From positions 992,001 to 1,056,000 of the forward strand of contig NC_003076.8 of NCBI RefSeq assembly GCF_000001735.4: DNA of 64,000 nt, read 5' to 3'. The number at the start of each line of letters is the position of its first letter. The first letter of the stretch is position 1. A program made the position numbers and the translations under genes. Under the pieces are notes generated by a model. It was not told where the DNA came from. It did not search any database and saw only the letters and a program-made list of their open reading frames with translations. This DNA is from Arabidopsis thaliana. Lineage: Eukaryota; Streptophyta; Magnoliopsida; Brassicales; Brassicaceae. Below, piece after piece: positions 46,674 through 56,337 of this stretch.

Positions 46674-49453
46674 TTAGGCAGCATAAGTTTGCTTGAGATA
46701 CTCAACAATTTCTGCACTCTCAAACATCGCGACTCCAGTGTTTGGATCTTCCAGGTAAGGCACCTATAACAACATAACACGACCATCAGTGTCAACATAC
46801 TTTAAACCTTCTCCTCTCTTTCTCTAGGTATGTATTTCTCTAACTCACCTGAAAGTGACCAGCTTTCTCAAGCAATACCTGCCGTTTGGGGCTACCACGA
46901 GCACAACTGATGAAAAAGAACAAGTAAAAGGGTAGTATCAATAAAAGACTGACTTTGAACCCTTGAAGAACAGATGGTGGAACTGGTCTAAGAGACTAAG
47001 AGTCTTCTTTTTGTGGTTGCCATACCTGCGCTGAATGTGTGGTAACTCCAGTTCTACAAGAACTTCGCGTACAAGCTTACAAAACGGAGAACCCTGCAGG
47101 GAAATTCAAGTAGAGATTATTTGTTAAATAAGATTAGGTAATTTGATGATTGGGAAAAAGTGATGAGATCAACACCTCATATGCCCAGAATTCGAGTGGC
47201 TTAGGTGGTAGTTTCGCTGGTGTGTACAAGTTACCCTGCGTGGTAAAAGCTCAAGCATTCTGTGATAAAACCGTTGCTTATACCAATATTGTATCAATAC
47301 ATAGTATTCATAATAGAGTTTCGGTGATGCTATGCTACCTACCCAATTTATTATAGCATACTCTTCCGTAAAGAAACATTTGTTCTTTATGAAGTTTTCT
47401 TTTCACATTATTGTCTGTAGAGAAAATATGTCAAAAGAATGTAATGGAATTTGTTCTTACCTTTCCCATACGACCAATCATTGCAAAGCCTGCTGTTATA
47501 GCCTACAACGTCAAAGCAGCAATGTTAGTTTTAAGCTCCTTGATTCTGAAGCAAAGGAAAATAAACTGCAACATGTGCAAAGAAACTGACCGTTAAAGCA
47601 CCAAGTGACAGACTTAAAGGAACTGTTCCATCTCCTGAATAAGTTTAACCAAACAGAGGGAAACAGTATTACTCAAATAGAAATGATGATGACAAAAAAT
47701 GATGCTATTGCGATAACCACAAAAGGATCTCTAAAAACAATCAGAATCAGGCATAAGCAGAGAAACCAACCATATTTCTCGGATAGATATTTGATGATTC
47801 CATCTGATTCATACATGGACACTCCGGTATTGGGATCAACCTATGATTAAAGAAACATTATATAATTCATAAATACAGAACATTAAAATCATATTTCTTA
47901 CCGATGAAAGTGGTGGTAAGGTAACAGAAGGAGCTTTAACAGGGAATATAAGAATATAAGCTCAATTTGGCATTCTAAGGTTTTAGGCAGTTCATGAACA
48001 AAAAAGAACTTGATATTGCAAAAATTTAGCAATTACAGATGTATTCTTAAACCACATTCCTGTGATTAACGCATCATGAATTTGAACTCGAAGCAAGGAC
48101 ATTTCAGGGGCAAAGACAATTACTTCCAAGAATGGTTTTCGTGGGAAGAACGAAAAAGAAATAGAAAACCATTAGGATAAAATGCCAAACCATGTACGGA
48201 AACTGTTGTTTCCCGCCCATCTGTTTAACCTTCGGGCGGAAATTTGGACTCCCTCTTGGACAAGGATAGTAGAGAATATCAAGATCCAACACTGCAACCA
48301 TTTCCCTGACCTGCAAAAATCTCCATATTAGTAGAGTTCACTAAGCTGTTGCGATACATCAAGAATAACTACGAAGACATAAATTTTGTTTAAGGGGAAC
48401 CAGAAAAAAACAAAGAAGCAAAAGCTAAAATGATCAGTGGGATTCGAAAACTTATTTTCATGGTATCAAGCAAAGATTATAAGTAAAATAAAATCTTCAG
48501 GATCTTAGCTAATTGTGAAACATCTAAGACAATCACATTGATCAAGTAAAAAAGAACAAAGCATTACCTTCCGGCAGAAGGGACAGCTTCATTCGCATAC
48601 CGGAAATGGAGAAAAAGAAATCATTCATTCAATATCAAAAGAAAACAGAAACCAAATGTGTCTAAATGAACAATCAAACACACAGTCATTATATATACAT
48701 ACCCTTCAAACTCATATATCTCAATGGGTTTCTCAGGACGAGGCCCGACCTTAGCAGTTTCCTTTACCGTGATCCCTACACATCATAACATCAACCATTA
48801 TGATTACCATCTATGCACAAACTCCTCTGAAACAAAACAAAAAAGTCCACAGCTTTGAAGGGAACTTTTCGTAATGCATCAAAATCCCTTCTAATAACAT
48901 AAACCACTAGACACAGAAAGTGATCATGATTACCGCCTAAACGCAACGCATACTGATCAGCTGGAATCTCTTCCTTAGACACAAAAGATGCAGAGTACCT
49001 ACTCAGATACAACAACGAAATCAAATCAATTCAATGCAGATAACAACAATTGAAATCATCAAGCTTTCGACTGTGTACACACTCAACTCAAGCTAAAAAA
49101 AAGAATCAACTCAATTTGGGGGAAAGAGAAATAAACGATTACCCAGAAACGAAAACACCAGTGCCGAATCGGAAAAACAATCCAATTGCTGCACCCAAGA
49201 CATCGAAGAGTTTTCCGGATTTGACGGCGAACCGTTTTGGCTCCGGTGGCTTGAAACCAGGAGGAGCAGTGAACACAACAACAGCTCCAGTGTCGTCACT
49301 GGTCTTCGTGGAGACTGAAACAGACTCGGAAGGTTCAGAGGAAGAAGCTTTGACCATAACTAGGGTTCGAATTGAACTTCTTCGCGAAGAAGAAGAAAGC
49401 GATCGGAGAATCGGAGGTTGAGGGAGGATATTGTTCACTAGTATCCCCGCCAT
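46674..49453 (-). CDS. Plastid-type protein with two GST-N/glutaredoxin-like thioredoxin folds
   Basis: Twelve exons (minus strand): 49453-49143, 48998-48934, 48775-48703, 48586-48568, 48310-48191, 47840-47771, 47634-47591, 47502-47461, 47235-47176, 47093-47026, 46906-46849, 46763-46674; 1020 nt, 339 aa. The Ser/Arg-rich N terminus resembles a chloroplast transit peptide. A hydrophobic/linker part precedes repeat 1 (about 147-215; EFEGCPFCRKVRE ... DPNTGVSMYESDGIIKYL) and repeat 2 (about 264-335; AYEGSPFCKLVRE ... DPNTGVAMFESAEIVEYL). Repeat 1 keeps both Cys (CPFC, 151-154), repeat 2 only the second (SPFC). Exon 4 is a 19-nt microexon that encodes exactly the CPFCRK motif. A membrane-like segment VLGAAIGLFF lies near residue 90. 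Expected role: plastid redox or glutathione-related; not known in detail. Confidence 0.92.
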
Positions 49454-49800
49454 CGATTTTTCTTCTTCTAATTTGTTTTTGGCAATTCATTTATTTTAAC
49501 GTCGTTATATCACACTTAATGGGCCTTACTTTTGGGCCTTAAGAGTCATAATTTAGGTTTCCAATATTTTGCTCTTGACTTGTTGGAGTGAAAAAATATG
49601 AGCGTTGTGAAACGGTAACATATAATGGGCCTTAATTTTGGGCCTTAAGCTTTCAGAGATTTTTTACTCAGTAAACGGATCAAAGAGTCTTAAGTGCGTT
49701 TACGATTTTTACTATTGTTCTAACGTATAGTTTGATTTGACTTGTTGACAGTGGAAAAAATATGAACGTTGTGAAACGGTAACATTTTTCTTCCCGTTTG
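49454..49800 (-). promoter_or_regulatory. Promoter of the thioredoxin-fold gene with duplicated TGGGCC modules
   Basis: Two pairs of TGGGCC lie upstream of the ATG, at 49520-49525 / 49533-49538 and at 49626-49631 / 49639-49644. Each pair has the form aatgggcctta(c/a)ttttgggccttaag. A second block, gacttgttg...aaaatatga(g/a)cgttgtgaaacggtaaca, also occurs twice (about 49577-49621 and 49739-49785). TGGGCC is its own site II element in either orientation. The function is inferred. Confidence 0.5.
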
Positions 49801-49844
49801 AAATTATAATATTTTATTGGAAAGAGATTCAGATAATGCCTCTC

Positions 49845-50640
49845 TATAAATACTCCTTTCTTGAATCAGAAATCTGAATCCTCTTTACTTGGTTATTTTC
49901 TTACAAATGTCGAATACAGTCTTTTTTTTTAAAAAATTCCGTTCTTCTACTTTAGGAGTTCTCGTAGTCAAACTTGTCTACATTGCTCATTAGCCGAGAG
50001 AAACAAACATAAGCATCCTCTCTTACAAGGTAAAAATACTCTTGTCTTAGTTATTCTAGTTTTTTTTTTAATCATATAAACGGTTCTTGTTAGCTTATAG
50101 ATATGTTCTTCATCTTTTTAACATCTTTTATGGAGTTGAACTTGGAATTTAAATTAATGTTCTGTTTTATATACATTGCTGTCTTGACTTCATCTATGAA
50201 CTATGACATACACTGATTTTTAGCTACATATGTGTCTTAAATAAACTGAAATTTTATATCTAGATATATGTTCTTTTTGTTGCTGTTGAAATTAAGCTAG
50301 ATATATTTATGTTCTGTCTAGGAAAACATAGAATGAAGATTTTAGTTTTTATGTAAAACATAGGAAGAATGGGTTTTAATTTTTGACTGAAATGTTTGAT
50401 TTGTATGTAAATGCATGTGCAACGGAAAAAACGAAATACTGATTTTGATTAATTAATTTTGCAGAAGGTTGAAGAAGGGAAAACGAAGCCTTGGGACTAT
50501 ATCCAGTATTTTCCATTTTCTGCTGTGCCAGCCTTTGAAGTTGACAAGACTGTGCAATATTTTGTATTTTCCTCTTTCTTTCCGGATAAAGATACATGTA
50601 TGTATGTAGATGTGAATGATAATGTTTAGGGTGTGAATGT
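49845..50640 (+). other. Possible small two-exon transcription unit
   Basis: A TATAAATA box at 49845-49852 is followed 55 bp later by an ATG (49907) opening a 28-codon frame (MSNTVFFFKKFRSSTLGV..., stop 49991-49993). A good donor (ACAAG|GTAAAA at 50029/50030) pairs with an acceptor (AATTTTGCAG at 50464). The second segment is open for about 55 codons (KVEEGKTKPWDYIQYFPF...) and runs toward the minisatellite. The two frames are in phase except for the stop that ends the first. No family was recognised. It could be a noncoding RNA, a short-peptide gene or a chance arrangement. Confidence 0.25.
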
Positions 50641-50835
50641 GTAGATGTATGATAGGGTGTGAGTATATAGATGTATGTTTAGGGTGTGAATGTATAAATA
50701 GATGAATGTTTAGGGTGCGATGGTTTAGATGTATGTTAGGGTGTGATAGTATAGATGTATTATTAGGGTGTGATTGTATAGATGTATAAATAGGGGGAGA
50801 TTGTATAGTTGTATGTATAGGTTGTATAGATGGGC
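50590..50835. repeat. Minisatellite, about 28-33-bp units with TTTAGGGTG core
   Basis: About eight degenerate units of the form gtatagatgtatgtttaggg plus tgtgaatg are arranged in tandem. The (T/A)TAGGGTGTGA core recurs. The TTTAGGG part resembles the plant telomere unit, but the rest of the unit is unrelated, so this is not a telomeric tract. Confidence 0.8.
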
Positions 50836-51109
50836 GTGTGAGTGAGCATAGCGCCCAATGCGTGACTAGTGTAGTTCCTACAGCAACCTACAACAAATCG
50901 CTAGACACACACAAGAAAATAACAACCACTCTAAAATAACAAAAACAAACAAACCTTGGAATGACAGTCGCCCAAATGACAGGTACCCGAAGCCCCTATT
51001 TAATGAATTTGAACCTGACCCGAAATCTTAGTTTATTTTAAATAACTAAACACGAAAAACGTGAATCCGAAATACTCGAAATAAAACTTACACACACAAC
51101 TAAAAGAAT

Positions 51110-51660
51110 AAAGAAAGTTTTTTAGTAACAAAAATGGTAGTCGAAACATTAAATAAATCTTAAAAGCACAAAAACAGCAAAATAAGTCTAAAAACAGTAA
51201 ACAAATTTTTTAGTAACAAAAAAGGAAAACAAACGAAACACTAAATAAATCTTAAATCGCAGCACAAAAACAGCAAAATAAGTCGAAAAACAGTAAACAA
51301 ATTTTTTAGTAACAAAAAAGGAAAGAAACAAAAATGTTAGTTTCGAAACACTAAATAAATCGAAAAACAGTAAAATAAGTCGAAAAACAGTAAATAAATT
51401 TTTTATCAAAGCCCCAAAAAAAGAAGGAGAATAAACCATTAAATGACAAAAACACGAAAATGTCATTCGAAACACCTTAAAATGCCAGTCGAAACACTAA
51501 ATAAAAACCACACTAAAAAATATTATAATGTTAGTCGAAACACTAAATAAAACTTAAAACACAGCACAAAAGAAGCAAAATAAGTCGAAAAGTAAACAAA
51601 GTTTTTACCAAAACCCCCCAAAAAAGAAGCAAATAACTTAGTCGAAAAACAAAGCTTGAT
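51110..51660. repeat. A-rich tandem array, irregular units of about 90-150 bp
   Basis: The modules tcgaaacactaaataaatc, cagcacaaaaacagcaaaat, aagtcgaaaaacagtaaa and caaattttttagtaacaaaa recur in the same order. Anchors of 'cgaaaca' fall near 51142, 51234, 51344, 51490 and 51536. Later units are degenerate. On the minus strand the array gives a long Phe/Leu-rich frame (51188-51475), which is a low-complexity artefact of the repeat. Confidence 0.75.
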
Positions 51661-52502
51661 TCAAGACATTTCATAAATATTGGAATTAAATAAAATTCAA
51701 TAACAAAATCTCAAATTATGGCAATATATAACAAAATTATGTAAAAAATGGTCGAATCCCCAATTTTGAAGATGATTAAGAGAATTTTCCTATTAGTAGT
51801 CCTGAAACTTGAAAAAATTTGTAAGAAAGTGAATGTCAAAATGGAACGATCACTAAGTATATAAAGAGTAAAGACTAACACAATCGCATGTCTTGAATAA
51901 GCCAAAAAGTAAGAAAGTAAATACAACAAAAATCCAAACGAAAAACATATACTCCAGATATTACAATATAAATCCAAATGAAAACATATCGACTCCAAAT
52001 ATTACAACCGTTTAATTTTTTATTTTCTTTTAGGTTTCGAATTGGTTGTCACTAAATTCGTAAAAAGCAATTCATGAATATATACTATAAATGAAAAATA
52101 TAAATTTCGTAAATAAAATTTCCACACAAAAGAAAAACTTGGTCGGTTTGAAAATATATTCATATCAACTTGGTAATCTATTTCTGGTTTTTTGGATCAA
52201 GTCAGATGGGAATAAATAATCATGATTAGCATTAAAACTAATCAATATTAAGCAAAAAATTCTAACTTTTCCTTTTATTTTTCTTTCAAATTATCAACGC
52301 TATTTTCATTTCATATAGACTTATTTAATGAAACATTAAAAAAAATTGTTTCATGTAGATATATACCCTCTGATATTTGACAAGAAACATATATATAAAC
52401 TTAAATCAAGATTATCTGAGCGTTTAAAACTTGGTAGAAGCAGGCAACAGCAATAGTTTTTAGAAAGAAGTCTTTGGACGGTGCCTACCAACAGAAAACT
52501 GC

Positions 52503-52540
52503 CACGTGTTGCAAGTATATTTGCTGGAGCCTAGCACGTG
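52503..52540. promoter_or_regulatory. Pair of G-box elements
   Basis: CACGTG occurs at 52503-52508 and 52535-52540, 32 bp apart, in the contexts GCCACGTGTT and AGCACGTGAG. G-boxes bind bZIP and bHLH factors. The pair is 2.6 kb upstream of the PADRE gene and has no closer recognised gene, so its target is unclear. Confidence 0.4.
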
Positions 52541-55019
52541 AGCCGACCAAAAGCATGGGAACTTAGGCTGAGAAATCTAAATTCCTTTTGCCTTCGTCAC
52601 TTCGTGTTTTGTCCAAAAGGGATATCACAAAAGAAAAAGGCTCTGTACTTTCCAAAAGAGAATGAGAATGGAATCTCAATCTTGACTGAAATTGTCATTT
52701 ATAGTAATCCTTATCTGGGTTTGTGTTGCTTCTTTTTGGGTAAACTCATTTCGTTACAAACTACAACAGATAGCTTACATTATTTTCTTAAGTTGAATTA
52801 CATACTAAGATAATGCGTACATGATTTAACGTTTTACTGTAATACTAGCTAACCTGTGTATACACGAGCTAAAGCTTGTATGTGTATATATACTCCAATT
52901 TATATATGAAGTACATGGACATAGTTTGATTAGTAGTTTTAAATAGTTTGAAGATAAAAAAATAAAAATAAATAGTTTGAAGATAGTTTGGTTATAGAGA
53001 TATCTTTGGTAGGGTAGTGTACAATAATGTATAATTGATAGTAGTAATTACATGATTCCTCTTAATCTTGAGAACTAACTTTATATATAACCCAAAAAAA
53101 ACACATTAAGAGAATACTATAATATTTGTAAAAAGAATTTTCAAAAGTGAACCAAAGCAAATCATTTGTTGATTTGGCCTTTGAATGTGGGCTGCGTTTG
53201 CTCTTTGAAAACAATTTTTTTCCTAGGACATATATGTGGTGACAAATTAGAGAAAATGACATCCATATACAAACACTATTTCTAAGTCCGCGATCATTAC
53301 CTGTAAAACTAGTGCATTGCATTCACCAAATTTCTGCGCTCTTAATCTTTTGTTGTTGTTTCTCCTAATTTTCGTATGTCAATCTTGTTCTTGGATATAA
53401 AAAATTAGTTTCAATTTTAAAGAATAAGAAAAACTGTTCTCGCTATAACATAACTTCCTAGGTTAGACATACTGATGACATGCATATGATTTTTTTTTTC
53501 TACCATTAAATTTGGAGTTTGTCGAATATTTTTAATTCGAAAATTCCTACAATATTCTCAATTAAGCCAGAGTAATCAACCAATGTGCTTAGTTTCATCT
53601 GAACTAGTCAACCTCTTCGGTTTCATAGAAACCTAACTCCCCTCGCCAATTCGATTTGCAGTCGATTTGATTGATTTTATAAAATTTGGTTATTTTAAAA
53701 GTGTATCCCCACAAAATCTAGTGGACCTTTGGACATGGGACAAGCATGGTGAGTTGCCACTAGTAAGGTTTTTTATATATAATATCTCAGTGTAAAGAAT
53801 AAACATATATATCTAAATGTACAATGACCACATACAAATTATGTAAATGTAATTTAACTATTGCAAAACGTCTTTAGAAATTAGATTAAAGAAGAGTATG
53901 TGAATAATCTATCTAAAAACCAATTGTCTGAATCATTAACGAATACTTAGGACTTGGTCAAAGTTTTCCAAAACAAATTCCACCGATTGAGAAATGTAAA
54001 CAATTTTTCTGCCACCACCACTATAAGAGAGCTAGGAAACGCATTCAATGCCCTACGTTAGTAAGGAAAATTCAATGTCATGCACTGTATCACAAAGTCA
54101 TAAACATTTAATTGAAACCCTATACCTAGCTAGATAGTTCTTATATACCCACCCATTACCAGTTTTTATTTATTAATTTATTATTTAATAGATTGTGATG
54201 ACCATACCTATACCTTTCATCTTTTAGTTTTAACTTTTACCTCTATGTTCGTTGTCACACTCATCTTTTAAAGTCACATTCACTTTCTCGTCTCGAGTTA
54301 TTAGTAAATTAAATCGAATTACGTTTCTTGAGATCATGGATATTAATAAAATTGATTTTGTCTCATACAAATTTATTTGTGAAATCATATGAAAATATAG
54401 AACGAAAAAATAATATAGACTGCATTATACGTTCGTCTTTAAAATTAAAAATTAAGAGGGCATAACGCGTTACGCGTGCATACGTAGTATTTGTATATGT
54501 AAGATTTTAATGTATAATAAGCTCATGTTGCATCTTAGTATGGGCATGCAATTGCAAGTGTATCCATAATGTTTTTAATTTGTCCGTGGAGTATTGAACA
54601 TGATCTCTAATTTAAAGGGATACGTTTTTTATTTTTGACGAATGAATATCAATTTATATAGTAAATTACACATGACATGAATTTTTTTGGATTTGATTTC
54701 GAACCAAATAATTTCTTCAAGTATATGTATACTAGGAATAATAAATATCTTGCATGGGATCATTATATCAAAGGCGACACAACTTGGAATCGTGATGATA
54801 CTAAGCTCACACAGTCGTAAATCGTAATATTAAATACGATCATCATGTACACTTGCACCGCCAACTCATGATCATGTAAAGGATACATTGAGTAATGAAC
54901 AAAATGCACCACCCCGACCACACCACCCCACCCACTATAATATATTGAAGGAAAAGGAGAGAAAAATCAAAGCAGGTCCCACTTGATAAAATGGCACTAA
55001 CGAAATCCCAAAAAACTCT

Positions 55020-55027
55020 TATAAATA
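55020..55027 (+). promoter_or_regulatory. TATA box of the PADRE gene
   Basis: TATAAATA lies 123 bp upstream of the ATG at 55150, followed by a purine-rich GAAGAGGAA leader. Spacing fits a normal plant core promoter. Confidence 0.6.
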
Positions 55028-55149
55028 TACAATTTGTATAATACAAACACAAATCTCCAAGCAAAGAACAATAGATAAACGAAAAAGAAAAAAGTAAGAA
55101 AAGAAGAGGAAGAAGAGGAAGAAGAGGAAGAAGAGGAAGAGGAACGAAT

Positions 55150-55689
55150 ATGGGGAACTGTTTAGTAATGGAGAAGAAAGTGATAAAGATAGTGAGAGAT
55201 GATGGTAAGGTACTTGAATATAGAGAACCAATTAGTGTTCATCACATCCTTACTCAATTCTCTGGTCACTCCATCTCTCACAACAACACTCATCTCCTGC
55301 CTGATGCTAAGCTTCTCTCTGGCCGTCTCTATTATCTCCTGCCTACAACAATGACCAAGAAGAAGGTCAACAAGAAAGTGACCTTTGCGAATCCGGAGGT
55401 GGAAGGCGACGAAAGATTACTTAGAGAAGAAGAAGATTCTAGTGAAAGCAACAGCAATATCGATGGTGATGACACCAAGAACGTAACTGTTGTAAGAATG
55501 AAGATCGTTGTGCATAAGCAAGAGTTGGAGAAGCTACTTCAAGGAGGGTCGGTCCATGAGATGATGTACCAGACTCTTGAGAAACAACTTTTACTTACTT
55601 CGTCTGATGATGATGATCTTGAATGTAATAGCGGCTGGAGACCTGCGTTAGATAGCATACCCGAATCTGAAAGTCTCAGAAGAACATAA
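55150..55689 (+). CDS. PADRE (DUF4228) family protein
   Basis: An intronless 179-aa protein. The start MGNCLVMEKKVIKIVRDDG combines a possible N-myristoylation motif (Gly2, Cys4) with the conserved DUF4228/PADRE N terminus. The middle contains YREPISVHHILTQFSGHSI and LLPDAKLLSGRLYYLLP, the typical family block where 'G..YFLLP' is replaced by GRLYYLLP. An acidic Ser-rich region follows, then VRMKIVVHKQELEKLLQGG and a C-terminal GWRPALDSIPES motif, both standard for the family. PADRE genes commonly respond to pathogen and abiotic stress; biochemical function is unknown. TATA at 55020, leader rich in GAAGAGGAA. Confidence 0.9.
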   Translation: MGNCLVMEKKVIKIVRDDGKVLEYREPISVHHILTQFSGHSISHNNTHLLPDAKLLSGRLYYLLPTTMTKKKVNKKVTFANPEVEGDERLLREEEDSSESNSNIDGDDTKNVTVVRMKIVVHKQELEKLLQGGSVHEMMYQTLEKQLLLTSSDDDDLECNSGWRPALDSIPESESLRRT

Positions 55690-56337
55690 CAGATAGCTCA
55701 TATATACTCAAAAAACAGTTTGAGCTTTGTTCAAGGAAAAACTTGTTTTTAGGTTTTGTTTGTAAATAAAGCTTTAAGCTGTTATAGGAAAAGACTGTGT
55801 GATATTGATGATAACACTAAGACTTTTTGAGTCAAGCTTTTTGTTTTCCAAGTAAATTTAAATGAAAATTTCATCCATGTTTTTCCATGGATTGAGAAGA
55901 ACTCAATAGGAAAAGTAACAACCATGTATTAGATTTAATATAACATGAACAAACATTTATATGCACTTATTATTTATCATATGTTTCAGAACCAGCCTTA
56001 GTTTCTTGCTCATGTCTCTTCAAATCTCTTCATCAGTATAAGATTAAGTTAATTTTGTTCATAGTCAACAAAGAAACTAATGTGTTTTGGTAAAGTAACG
56101 ACCACTCTATGTTGAACCGTTTCCGGTTTAAGATATTCTAACCGGATGATTGAGAGTCGTACCGATTGGTTTGAATCGGTTTTGGATTTTGCTGCTCTAT
56201 CGTCGTGGGAGAGAGATAATCATCAATTTTTCCAGGCAAAAAGCTTCGATTTTGAACCATATAAATCATCTCCCATGGCGGAAATCGAAGTCTTTAACTA
56301 AAGAAGAAGAAGAAGATAAAGCTTTGTAATTTATAGA
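55690..56337. other. Intergenic region between PADRE gene and At5g03900-like gene
   Basis: The left part is the PADRE 3' UTR (poly-A-like aataaagc at about 55766). The right part, from about 56110, has an accGGTTT/TTCGGTTT-rich promoter and leader of the next gene. No other gene was seen. Confidence 0.5.

Larger units (their letters stand above)
49801..55149. other. Long repeat-rich gene-poor interval
   Basis: Between the thioredoxin-fold gene and the PADRE gene, this stretch has no recognised protein gene. It contains a possible short spliced transcription unit (49845-50640), a 28-33-bp minisatellite (50590-50835), an A-rich tandem array (51110-51660) and a pair of G-boxes (52503-52540). 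The remainder, about 52.6-55.0 kb, is AT-rich and featureless to me. Confidence 0.5.

Noticed and set aside
50590-50835. Interstitial telomere tract
   Set aside because: Only the TTTAGGG fragment of each unit resembles telomere DNA; consecutive telomere units are absent.
51188-51475. Minus-strand 95-aa Phe/Leu-rich frame
   Set aside because: It is a translation of the A-rich tandem array; its repeats mirror the DNA units and it has no start context.
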